Below are positions 10,839 to 19,299 of a stretch of 64,000 nucleotides of DNA, in pieces. The stretch lies in assembly GCA_019925095.2 (NCBI GenBank), contig CM034411.1:7331001-7395000 (forward strand). The letters run 5' to 3'. This DNA is from Dendrolimus kikuchii (lineage: Eukaryota > Arthropoda > Insecta > Lepidoptera > Lasiocampidae). Within the stretch, counting starts at the first letter, position 1. The number at the start of each line of letters is the position of its first letter. Position numbers and translations under genes: made by a program. The notes beneath the pieces are model-generated. The model was given only the letters and a program-made list of their open reading frames with translations. It did not search any database and was not told where the DNA came from.

Positions 10839-10875
10839 ATATTAATATATATTATAACTACGTCTGTGACGGGCT
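10839..10875 (-). repeat. Harbinger right TIR
   Basis: 37 bp ending CTGTGACGGGCT, followed by the TTA target duplication at 10876-10878. Confidence 0.88.
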
Positions 10876-10878
10876 TTA

Positions 10879-10990
10879 TGGAAAACTCACCTATTCGCAT
10901 TGAAAAAGCGTGGTAGAATGCCATACGTTCCACTAAACATCTAGAAGCTCAAACCCAGCAGTGGGACGTTATGGGGCTGATATTACAATA
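10879..10990 (+). repeat. SINE-T-like fragment, right of the Harbinger insertion
   Basis: The blocks AAGCGTGGTAGAATGCC and CCCAGCAGTGGGACGTTA are the distal part of a tRNA-derived lepidopteran retroposon, in the same orientation as 8950-8997. Together the two pieces bracket the Harbinger insertion. Confidence 0.6.
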
Positions 10991-10992
10991 AA

Positions 10993-11155
10993 CTAGTCTC
11001 TTATCAGACGTTGTCCTGTCCTGAAAAAATAAAAATCTAGAACCAGATTCCAGCGCCATCTACCGGGTCTGATTGTGAATCTAAACCACCCCGGGACCCA
11101 TTCAAACATACATAAAATTTCATCAAAATTGTAGAACTCAATTCCAGCGCCAAGT
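10993..11155 (-). mobile_element. Helitron G fragment
   Basis: It starts with ACTAG, then CAGACGTTGTCCTGTCCTGA and the block CCATCTACCGGGTCT, matching the complete copy at 30475-30682. The block ATTCCAGCGCCA occurs twice (about 11045 and 11136), so this copy is rearranged. Confidence 0.65.
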
Positions 11156-11164
11156 ATTTTGTTT

Positions 11165-11333
11165 AGATTAATGGGTTACATTATTGAAGTTTTTGTAGGG
11201 ATCCCTATATTAATTAGGGATAATGTAGCATTCGAATAGTGAAAAAAATTTTGAAATCGGTTCAGTACTTTTTGAATTTATTAAAAATACTAATCTTTTC
11301 TCTTTTTATAATATTAGTAAAGATAATATGTTG
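11165..11333 (-). mobile_element. Helitron L fragment
   Basis: Reversed, it begins A|TCTTTACTAATATTATAAA and contains an AACCGATTTCAAAA block and ATGCTACATTAT, as at 17951-18198 and 26697-27490. No CTAG end is seen, so the 3' end is missing. Confidence 0.6.
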
Positions 11334-12345
11334 TGTTCGAACACGCCAATTATCCAAAAAAAAGATACTTAATTTCCAGAAATTCACGCCAAATATACAT
11401 TTTAATACCGCTAAAAGGCAATCCAGATGAATAAAAGCGACATCTGTACATTCTATAACGTATTTATAAAGGCAATTTACACATATAAAAGCTACGTTCC
11501 CTCTCGGTCCACACAATAATATTTCCTTTTGTTTCCAAGATCGCTGGCCCGACCTTTGGGTGGATGCCTTAATTTCCTGTAACATTTACACTGGCTTGCT
11601 TCAGACAAAGATTTGTGTCCGACAATGTTTAAGACCAGATGCTATCTTCAGATGTACGTAGTGAAATCGGGAGTGGTTTCATTGTAACGAACGTCAATTG
11701 TTACAAACGTGAGGATATTTCCAGATCTTTCTGTGTTATATGTATGAAGAGAATAAGTGGAAAATAAATCAAACTAGTGTGTATTGGACTATGCACATTG
11801 AAGGGTTCCGAATAGGCGACAAATGTTCACTGTTTGAAACATAAGAAAAGCATATAATCACAAATAAGCCATAATTTTTATTCAAAATCAATCGTATATT
11901 AAATTTATGGTGGCTTATTTATACATTTTTTATGATTTCACTACAACATCGTGTAGCGAAATATATAATATACCTTCCTGTGATTTTTTTGCGAAAAGTG
12001 GCGGTAATACAAATAATGCATAAACATAAAAATTATTATGAAATCTTAAAAATAGTCCTAATTTATAATTCTAGAAGGACTTTCTAAACATAAAAGTGAA
12101 ATAAATATTTCAGTTCTTAAAGTATCTAAACAGGTTCTCTAAATTTTTTTTCCATAATTTTTATTCTTCTCAAAATTTGCGATTACGATTATATCAGAAT
12201 GCTCGACCATTGACTCTATTATTGTTCATTTTATTGGTTTCTTAGTCTAGTAAATAATCAAATGCAATGTCCAATGATCGACGATATCGAAAAAATTGAT
12301 GACCACCGGACATATATTTTAGTATCCCGTTAATCCCGTAATTAA
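11334..12345. other. AT-rich, no feature recognised
   Basis: A 107-codon minus ORF (11262-11585) overlaps the Helitron fragment and shows no motif. Nothing else is supported. Confidence 0.35.
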
Positions 12346-12349
12346 TTAT

Positions 12350-12585
12350 CCAGGTGGTAGGGCATTTGCCCGACTGGATGGCTACCACCCCTGGTCTAAA
12401 GTATGTCGCCATAACAACCTTGAGTTGTGTTCCGGCATTAGTGACCAGGTTCCAGTCTCCCTTAAGAGAGCAGAAGCGCATTTGTAGCAACTTTGGTGTT
12501 GCAAATGTCCATAGGCGATGGTAACCGCTTTCCATCAAGTGGGCCGTCTGCCTGTCTGTTGATTTCCTGCAATAAAAAAAATATA
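12350..12585 (+). mobile_element. SINE-A, 5'-truncated
   Basis: It starts inside the element at CCAGGTGGTAGGGC and runs to the poly-A end (CCTGCAATAAAAAAAA). Close to the other young copies in sequence. Confidence 0.85.
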
Positions 12586-12589
12586 TATT

Positions 12590-13147
12590 TAGATCGACGG
12601 TACTCATTTCACCAGAAATTTCTCAATGCAATATTGATTTTAAAGTTTGAAAGCCTTAATCTGACGGGAAAAACAGCTCATTAAACTCGACTAAAAGACG
12701 AGTCGAAGTGGAAAATGTTTTGACAAATATTAAGAGAGATTTACAGCGATCAATCAAAAGAACCCAAGCTTTTAAAGAGGTCGCTACCCCAAGGATTCTT
12801 TTGAAGAGTAATAACAAGACTCTGCATTAGGGAAATGCGCCGCTTTACAATCTTGCTAACAAAACAAAGAAAGAAAGAATTAGGCCATGCTCAGCAAGAT
12901 GCTGCAAGTAAACTAGCACTGCAAAAAAAAACTGCTCGTCTGCTTGGGCTTAGATCGTTGATAACGTTTTGGCGCATAAAAGATGAATATAAATTTTAAT
13001 ATAGACATAATTATCAGAGTTAGAGCGCGGTTATTAAATAATTGGATGTCTGAAATTGAGATTAACGAGTTCCAAATATAGGAGATCGAATCTCTGGATA
13101 ATCGACGTTATAACATAAAGCTAATCAAATCGTATAACTGCGTTATT
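12590..13147. other. No feature recognised
   Basis: AT-rich. A small stem around GACTAAAAGACGAGTC (about 12690) is the only structure seen. Confidence 0.3.
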
Positions 13148-13235
13148 TCACTGTGTGAAAGATGACATGATGGTTTGTGGTGTATTAGAGGACGTATGCC
13201 AGGAACAGAGGAATCGGGAAGGAAGATTCCATATT
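13148..13235 (+). pseudogene. RTE-4 LINE fragment
   Basis: The plus frame reads CVKDDMMVCGVLEDVCQE, matching the fragments at 45125 and 60700 (reverse strand), where GRPKKRWMDCVKGDM precedes it. Such a G-R-P-K-x-R-W-x-D-x-(V/I)-K-x-D-(M/L) segment is typical of the region after the reverse transcriptase in RTE-like LINEs. Short and isolated. Confidence 0.55.
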
Positions 13236-13239
13236 GTGC

Positions 13240-13970
13240 AGACTTAAATAATTAGAGGAAGGTCAAAGAAACACTTCAAAAAGGGAGAGCGTCATTTCAT
13301 TTTGTTTTCCACAGGAATAAATGTGTAGGAGTAAATAAGCATAGCAGACGAGCACGTCAGCAAATATCTTCGTTGTTCTACCACTTCGTTTTATTCGATT
13401 ATCACTGTTGTTTTACTCTAAAACTCACTGTTGACTACTAAAAGTACGGCTATAAAAAATGTTGGATGGAAGCAGCAAAAAATTCAATGACGCCGATAAG
13501 TATATAAAGATTGCGTATTGTGTGTGATAATCAGTTTCCCTCGCAAGTCGTGAACACAGAACAAACAGGCATCCAAAAAAATCACTTTCACACTATTTCA
13601 ACCGTAGCATTTTATAAAATTCGAAATCCAGCGTTTATTCTCAAACAATCCGAAAATTTTAAGATTTATTATCGGTGGATGCAATTCGTTACATTACCTC
13701 AGCTCCCTTCTCTATTCCCCCCCAGTCCTCTTACCGCCCTTCGTTAATGAGACCGACTTGTCCGCAAAAATAATTGATTTATTACAGGTTTTTGTGGAAA
13801 GAAATCTGTTTGAAATAGAAGTAATTAGTGAACAATGGTAATGGAGAAGAAACCTAACGATTTTGTTATACTTTTTTAATATTATATTTTGTTACATCTA
13901 ATTACACAATCGATACCAAAGTATAAATACAAAAGGACCACTCAGTTTGTTACTATATAACACCTAACAG
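13240..13970. other. No feature recognised
   Basis: AT-rich. A 78-codon plus ORF at 13511-13747 shows no motif and ends in proline/leucine-rich low-complexity sequence. Confidence 0.3.
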
Positions 13971-13974
13971 CTGA

Positions 13975-14110
13975 ACGGATCTTAATTATCTTAGCGGTGG
14001 AATAGGGGATGAAAGTTAGAATGGGTAATTCTTAATTTCTCAAATTAGGTATACAGAAATTCATATTTAGGGTTTTGTTAAAAAAATACGTGTTTCCGCG
14101 TTAGAGATGC
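13975..14110 (+). repeat. Possible Helitron Q fragment
   Basis: AGGGGATGAAAGTTAGAATG resembles the block near 34808 in the Helitron Q copy. Weak, decayed similarity only; no element ends were found. From 14111 to 14413 nothing further is recognised. Confidence 0.3.
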
Positions 14111-14413
14111 GTTTTTACTTAATGAATACCAAAAAAATATGATCTAAGCGTCAGCAGTTCCACTTGATTGAGACACCGAGATCTTTGCTTCTATTCCCTG
14201 CAGGCTAAATCCCATACGCTAACTTTCTATTGTTTGCTTTGTGGGTGTCGGGAATACGTTTAAAATTGCATTCATATACAGCCAGTAACAATAAAAATGC
14301 CGGTGGACAAACAAAGACAGACGGACAGACTTAAGGATATGACGATTTCATAAGGGAACTGTTTTGCTAAGACGTCAAGAAAAAATCTGCCACACTTATA
14401 AATTATTTATTAT

Positions 14414-14655
14414 TAGGATTGCCCCGCGACTTTGTCCACTTTCAACGCAATAAGCTAATTTATACGTGTCCTAACAACTTGGAACCTCTCCCGAAATTTC
14501 CCGTGGGATTCTCGGGATATAAAGTAGCGCAGATTTTAAATCCGGAAATTTGCTGTCGGTCAGTGAAAACGGCATCGAAATCGGCCTTATAGTTTTTATA
14601 TGAATCCCGAACAAATAGAAAAACACAAAAAACCTTTACAACTTTATAATATTAT
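14414..14655 (-). mobile_element. Helitron F, short copy
   Basis: The left end, CTAA when reversed, precedes CGCGACTTTGTCCAC. Inside are CCCGTGGGATTCTCGGGATA and GCATCGAAATCGGCC, and the right end reverses to CTATAATATTATAAAG. Matches the F copies at 23957, 30684, 32288, 46700 and 63298. Confidence 0.7.
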
Positions 14656-14699
14656 AGATAACAAGAGTTATTTATAATAACAAGAATTTAAAAACGAAT

Positions 14700-14975
14700 A
14701 TTAAGGTGGTTTGGGAATGTAGAGAGAAAGTAAAACATTTGTATAGCAGCATTGTGAATGCTAGAGCTGGTGCCGGTAGACCACGACGTGTATACCATGA
14801 TCAAATAGCAGAAGTGTTAAAGAAAGGTCAGATAAAAAGCATTTCAAATAATCGTGCATGTATGAAAGAGGTTAATGAAAGTAGATGAAGCGAAAGTTAT
14901 TTGTTAGGATCGTCGCAAGTGGAGAGCCATCGCCTCTGTCTACTCCCATGGGAAACGGGCGTGAAAATATGTATG
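14700..14975 (+). pseudogene. RTE-2 LINE C-terminus and 3' end
   Basis: The frame begins WECREKVKHL, then has GAGRPRRVYHDQIAEVLKKG and NNRACMKEVNESR before a stop. It parallels RTE-1 (GRPRHTFHDQIDRVLAEGDV, NRRACM), so the two are related LINE lineages. After the stop, a second frame and an ATGTATGTA tail suggest the 3' end. A smaller piece of the same lineage is at 48895. Confidence 0.7.
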
Positions 14976-15084
14976 TACATTTATAGACACACGGATGTAA
15001 AGAGTTTATTAGGCTTTTTTGTGATTTACCTACGGAATACTAAAAAGGGAAATGGTGTTTCCATTTTCAAACAGCGCGCCTGAA

Positions 15085-15260
15085 ATGATCCGTACATACG
15101 CATACGGATAGCCTCCGTGATTTATATGTGCGGAGTAGGGTAAGGGCTCCAGTTGGGCACCGCACGCGAAGTGTCCAGGTGTGAGAGATTTAGTACAGGC
15201 CGCGGGTATAGCGGGCTGTGCGGCCCAATTAGTTCGAACAGAAACGGAGTTTCAAGTCGA
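15085..15260. other. GC-rich unclassified block
   Basis: More GC-rich than its surroundings, with a possible stem GGCCGC...GCGGCC (about 15198-15226). No ORF or repeat relation was found. Confidence 0.3.
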
Positions 15261-15301
15261 TATTATTTCAGGGGGTAATAAAAATGGTTTCGTATTTTAC
15301 T

Positions 15302-15330
15302 ACACGACTTCAAAAAAGGATTTTCATTTC
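15302..15330 (+). repeat. Repeat M end fragment
   Basis: ACACGACTTCAAAAAAGGA resembles the start of repeat M at 3731. Nothing beyond this is recognisable up to 15490. Confidence 0.35.
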
Positions 15331-15489
15331 ATCAATACGTACATATATTTTTTTATGTGATTTTTCTCTTGATTTTAGGAACAGCATTATATGCAAAATA
15401 ATTAAAAACCAACTAAAATAATGATTGTTATATGGCTATACACGTTTTCACTCATAATATTTAGACAGGTTTCTAATACTATGTATAAA

Positions 15490-15925
15490 ACGTCGTCGTC
15501 GTCAGCCATTCGCAGTCCACTGCTGAACGTAGGCCTCTCCAAGACGGCGCCACTTATCCCTGTCCTCTGATTTCCTCATCCAGCGCCTACCAGCGACCTT
15601 GCACAGGTCGTCGGTCCATCGGGCGGGAGGGCGTCTGACACTACGTTTACCGAGACGCGGTCTCCACTCCAGGACTCGTCTGCTCCATCGGCCATCGGTC
15701 CTGCGGCAGAGGTGACCGGCCCACTGCCACTTCAACTTGCTAACTTTTCGAGCTATGTCGGTTACCTTGGTTCTCTTACGGATATCCTCATTTCTAATTT
15801 TCATAAGAGAAACACCCAACATAGCTCGCTCCATAGCCCGTTGAGCGACTTGGAACTTATGGACCAATCCTGCCGTCAGTGTCCATATCTTGGCCCCGTA
15901 GGTCAGGATGTATAAAACGATCAAT
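15490..15925 (-). pseudogene. RTE-3 LINE reverse transcriptase C-terminal region
   Basis: The minus frame is open for 140 codons and reads LTYGAKIWTLTAG, then RAMERAMLGVSLMKIRNEDI, KLKWQWAGHLCRRTDGRW, RPPARWTDDLCKVAGRRW and ends AYVQQWTANG. This order (LTYGAE-W, A-M-E-R-A-M-L-G, K-W-Q-W-A-G-H, R-P-x-x-R-W-x-D-D) is that of the segment following the reverse transcriptase in the lepidopteran RTE/BovB-like LINE group. The 3' tail is a GAC trinucleotide run, seen here as GTCGTCGTC at 15490. The catalytic RT and the endonuclease are absent, so it is a 5'-truncated copy. It is better preserved than those at 47045 and 57395. Confidence 0.82.
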
Positions 15926-16272
15926 GGTAAATTGCAAAAAAAAAAAAAATGTATGTGTGTGTGCAGTTCACACGCAGCAGATGTGAAACTTCAGAGAATA
16001 TACTCACAGATAATTCTTTTCTAACTTTTATTAATATAAATATAATACCTTTAGCCTACATCCGTCAACATATTATAATTCAAAATAAACTTCATTTTGA
16101 ATGAAATTAGGTTGAATTTTATGTTTTTATCTCTTTTTAGTGTCGTTTTTTCGTTTCATCGAATTTTAAATCACAACGATTCTAAAGAAGCTTCACTTTA
16201 AAAAAATGTGAGTTTGGTTAGAATTTGCCTTATGTTCTATTATTGTCAAAATCTCAAAAATATCTACTTCCT
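15926..16272. other. No feature recognised
   Basis: AT-rich, with one A run (15937-15949) and a short TGTG run. Nothing else is supported. Confidence 0.3.
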
Positions 16273-16319
16273 GACGATTTTCATCTCAAAGGTACGGGGC
16301 CTTTGAGATGAAAATCGTC
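16273..16319. repeat. Perfect 20-bp inverted repeat
   Basis: The arms 16273-16292 and 16300-16319 are perfectly complementary around the 7-nt loop TACGGGG. No flanking duplication was found. Confidence 0.85.
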
Positions 16320-16861
16320 ATAATATCTTGTGTGAAATGAAAAAAAAACTTCATTTAGCTTTAATATTTATTCATCTGTACGCCGAAACAAAAGAGAAAC
16401 ATTAATTTATTTAATTTATTTTTCATTTTTTTAATACATAACCGATGCACAAAGGCCAAGCTGTCTTGTACAGAGTTGTCAGAAATACTATATCATCTAC
16501 AAAAAATGGCTAAGCACGAACCCAGTAGAGGGACTTTATGACCTGATCTAAATAAAATTAAATAAATACACAAAAATTACTGAACACAAAAGTATTATAA
16601 TCGAATACCTCTTTTTCAACAAGCAATTCATACTTGGCCAGGTTGGAAAAAAATAATTAATTTATCTCCTGTTACCGACAGATGCTGGGAATGTAGAGAA
16701 ATTATTCGAAAAATGATTTTACGTTTAACCGGACTAAGGGGTTTTCGAGTGTTTGTTACTGCCGTTTACAGATATGCAATTATTTACGTGAGTCCATAAC
16801 TGGCATGTTTACCTCGCAATTTTTTGTGATTTCGTTTACTTAATACCATTCTTCATAATAA

Positions 16862-17058
16862 GACTACGTTTATCGGTTTTAAGCGCGGTATTTTATTTGG
16901 TTTTTCATTATTCCGACGTTTCGGCCACTTCTCAGTAGCCGTAATCACAGTGGCCGAAAAGTCGGAATAAACGAACAAATAAAATACCGCGCTTAAAACC
17001 GTTAAAACGTAGTATTATGGTGTTTATTAGTTGCGGAAACTTAAGAAAATACTATACC
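16862..17058 (+). mobile_element. Foldback E element
   Basis: The inverted arms share GGTTTTAAGCGCGGTATTTT and TTCGGCCACT, around a short centre (about 16930-16949). The right arm continues into an outer tail with GCGGAAACTTAAGAAAATAC. A second copy is at 32062-32205 in opposite orientation, and the tail alone is at 1-31. No transposase; a MITE-like non-autonomous element is the likely class, superfamily unknown. Confidence 0.72.
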
Positions 17059-17059
17059 A

Positions 17060-17327
17060 TTGTTCAGTTTAAAAAGCATCCTATAATTATAATGACAGTT
17101 TTGTTAACAAAATAGGTTCAGAAACAAAACATGTGGCTGGAACAATACTTTATTTCCTACATATTTCCTACTTCACTTTGATGATTTTCCTGCTGTATCT
17201 TCGGAGTCCAAAGTCCAATAGCAATGAGATTTATATGAGCCTTGAAACTGAGTTAAATTCAATGCAAAAATAATTATCAAAATTGGTACAGAAACAAAGA
17301 AGTTAACTGAATATAAATATACAACTT
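17060..17327. other. No feature recognised
   Basis: AT-rich, without repeat relation or ORF of note. Confidence 0.3.
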
Positions 17328-17605
17328 CCTGCGGCCGGGCGACCTGTCCTAAGAAGCGACAAAATAACCCACAGCCAGGTGGTAGGGTATTTGTTCATCT
17401 GGATGGCTATACCACCTACCTGATTTAGAGTATGCTGCCATAACAACCTTGAGTTGTATTCCGGCATTACTGGCCAGGTGCCAGTCTCCCTTTAGAGATC
17501 GGTAACACACTAGTAGCACCTTTGGTGTTACAAATGTCATAGGCGATGGTAACCACTTTCCATCAGTTGTGCCGTCTGCCTGTCTGTTGAACTCATGAAA
17601 TAAAA
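17328..17605 (+). mobile_element. SINE-A, diverged copy
   Basis: It lacks the first bases of the family, starting at TTCCTGCGGCCGGGCG, and carries many substitutions and a small insertion (TATACCACCTACC). It retains the 3' tail and a short A run. An older copy than those at 50 to 54 kb. Confidence 0.8.
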
Positions 17606-17950
17606 AAATGATAATAGCAAATGTGCATAAAATTCATACGTTACAACAAAATTCCGTTTTCAGCGAAAAACAATCAAATAACTGGGGCGGGAAAGTACTA
17701 CTAACTACTTCACTTGCCACTAGGTCATAACTAGCCAAGTGCAACTTTATGAGCTCCATTTTTGATTTACGAGTTGTGCTTTAAGCTTTTTTTATGGTTT
17801 TGACACCGTTTTAAATTACTATTGTTGGGTTATTACTTACAATGTACTTTTCTAATTAAGCAATAACAGGTTACTTAGAACAAATTATTTCATGTATTTC
17901 TAGTAGCGTAGGCTATCGAATAGACGACTCATCGAATAAAATTGTCACCT
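17606..17950. other. No feature recognised
   Basis: AT-rich, nothing supported. Confidence 0.3.
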
Positions 17951-18198
17951 TCATACTAATATTATAGAGGTAAATATTGTAAGTTTGTTTGTTTGTAGGA
18001 AGTAATCTCTAAAACTACTAAACCGATTTTAAAAATTCTTTCACTAGTAGAACGCTACATTATTCTTGAGTGACATAAGCTATGTTTGATTGTGATTAAC
18101 ATTATTAATTCCGCGGTGCGTTGATTTATCGCCGTACGCTAACCAAACGGTTTGATATAATTAGGTGACGCCTAGCTACGTGGGCACGGGTCAACTAG
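17951..18198 (+). mobile_element. Helitron L, non-autonomous
   Basis: It starts TCATACTAATATTATAGAGG and ends CACGGGTCAACTAG followed by T. Both ends fit the Helitron rule (5' TC, 3' CTRR, insertion before T). The interior has AAACCGATTTTAAAAATTC and GCTACATTATTCTTGAGTGA, as in lepidopteran non-autonomous Helitrons. No Rep/helicase coding capacity. Confidence 0.7.
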
Positions 18199-18593
18199 TG
18201 TTATATAACTATATTCTGAAATCTATAGTAATAAAAATACATTTAGGCAACTCATAACCTTTTTGAGACAAAATTCATGAAAATCGACAGATTGATATAA
18301 AAAGTTTATAATTAGGTATCGTCTGTCCTATCCTATAGGCTGGCATATTTTCATTTGTTATATGCGTATAAAATAAATTGAAATTTCATCTCAAAATTGG
18401 ATTTAATCCCATATAGCCTTTCGAAAGTGTACGAACGTCCTTTACCGTATTAAGGAGATGCCATTAATATCGAGTTTCTTTAGGCTAAGAGTGGATAGAT
18501 ATCCAAATCTTTCGTCTTATTGGAATAAAATCGACGTGACTTGTATGGAGCTTATGTCACATTTTAACTAGTAGTTAGGCAAATTATTCTATA
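18199..18593. other. No feature recognised
   Basis: AT-rich, nothing supported. Confidence 0.3.
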
Positions 18594-18597
18594 TTAA

Positions 18598-18711
18598 GGT
18601 TAGTGTGCATAGATATTAAACCTCGTGTAAAATAATATAATCGCTAAAAATATATGGCTAAACAGCGATTATTTTGTTTTAACTATCGGTTAAATATCTA
18701 TGCACACCAGC
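18598..18711. mobile_element. TTAA-flanked hairpin MITE
   Basis: A 114-bp imperfect hairpin. The left arm GTGTGCATAGATATTAAAC pairs with the right arm (reverse GTGTGCATAGATATTTAACC), and a further paired block ends in AATCGCT. It is flanked by TTAA on both sides (18594-18597 and 18712-18715), the duplication typical of piggyBac-type elements. Class inferred from the TTAA only. Confidence 0.7.
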
Positions 18712-18715
18712 TTAA

Positions 18716-19149
18716 GATATAGAGACTCGGCAAAAAACGTGTGAACGAACCCAGGAAATACTAAAGCACTGGTGTAAAAAATTCCATCCAATTCACTCGT
18801 TATAATCTTGATGATCCGTCAACAGAAACATATCACACTGGAAGCAGGAAATCACATAGATTAATTTATCCGTCCAGATATAGTAGATCTCATACAAATC
18901 TCGTATAACACGTAAATTAATTGATATACACGTAAGTAACGAGCGGTTTCAAAACACACGATTTGGATCCACGCTGATAATCAAAGATGCACCGTTACCA
19001 TTATATCGGGACCCCCTCGTTGTGGGACATGTTAAGAAGAAAGTAAAGTAGGGGAACGGATGAATGTACCGTCGGAGTTCTAGACTGTTTGGATGGTTAT
19101 ATTTCCGTGTCGTCTATTGAGGAGACGGCATTGGTTTGGTCCAAGTCAC
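18716..19149. other. No feature recognised
   Basis: No repeat relation or ORF of note. Confidence 0.3.
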
Positions 19150-19292
19150 AGGAAGAAAAAAAAAATTCTAAAAGCGACACACATGAAACAAAATATATAC
19201 AAAATTTGTATGTCGCAATTTGAAAATGAGGTTGGCACTCAGCATTTCGTTATGCCGAAACGTGATTTTCAGTGCCCACCTCCTAAATCACA
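19150..19292 (+). repeat. Repeat R copy
   Basis: It shares GCGACACACA, TGTATGYCGCAATTT and TTTTCAGTGCCCACCTCCTA, in order, with 30255-30440, and a shorter part with 42575-42645. The 98-codon ORF across it (19093-19389) is therefore repeat sequence and unlikely to be a gene. Confidence 0.6.
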
Positions 19293-19299
19293 TGTCTCA

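Larger units (their letters stand above)
8998..10875 (+). mobile_element. PIF/Harbinger element, non-autonomous, with nested insertions
   Basis: The 37-bp terminal inverted repeats, starting AGCCCGTCACAGACGTAG, differ at one position between the ends. The element is flanked by the 3-bp duplication TTA (8995-8997 and 10876-10878), the TWA-type duplication known for PIF/Harbinger. Inside is an HARBI1-like transposase exon 1 and nothing coding for the DDE catalytic core, so it cannot move itself. Without the nested SINE-A (9431-10572, including the LINE insert) the element would be roughly 0.75 kb. Sub-terminal TIR-like blocks recur inside both ends (about 9075-9110 and 10755-10790). Confidence 0.88.
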
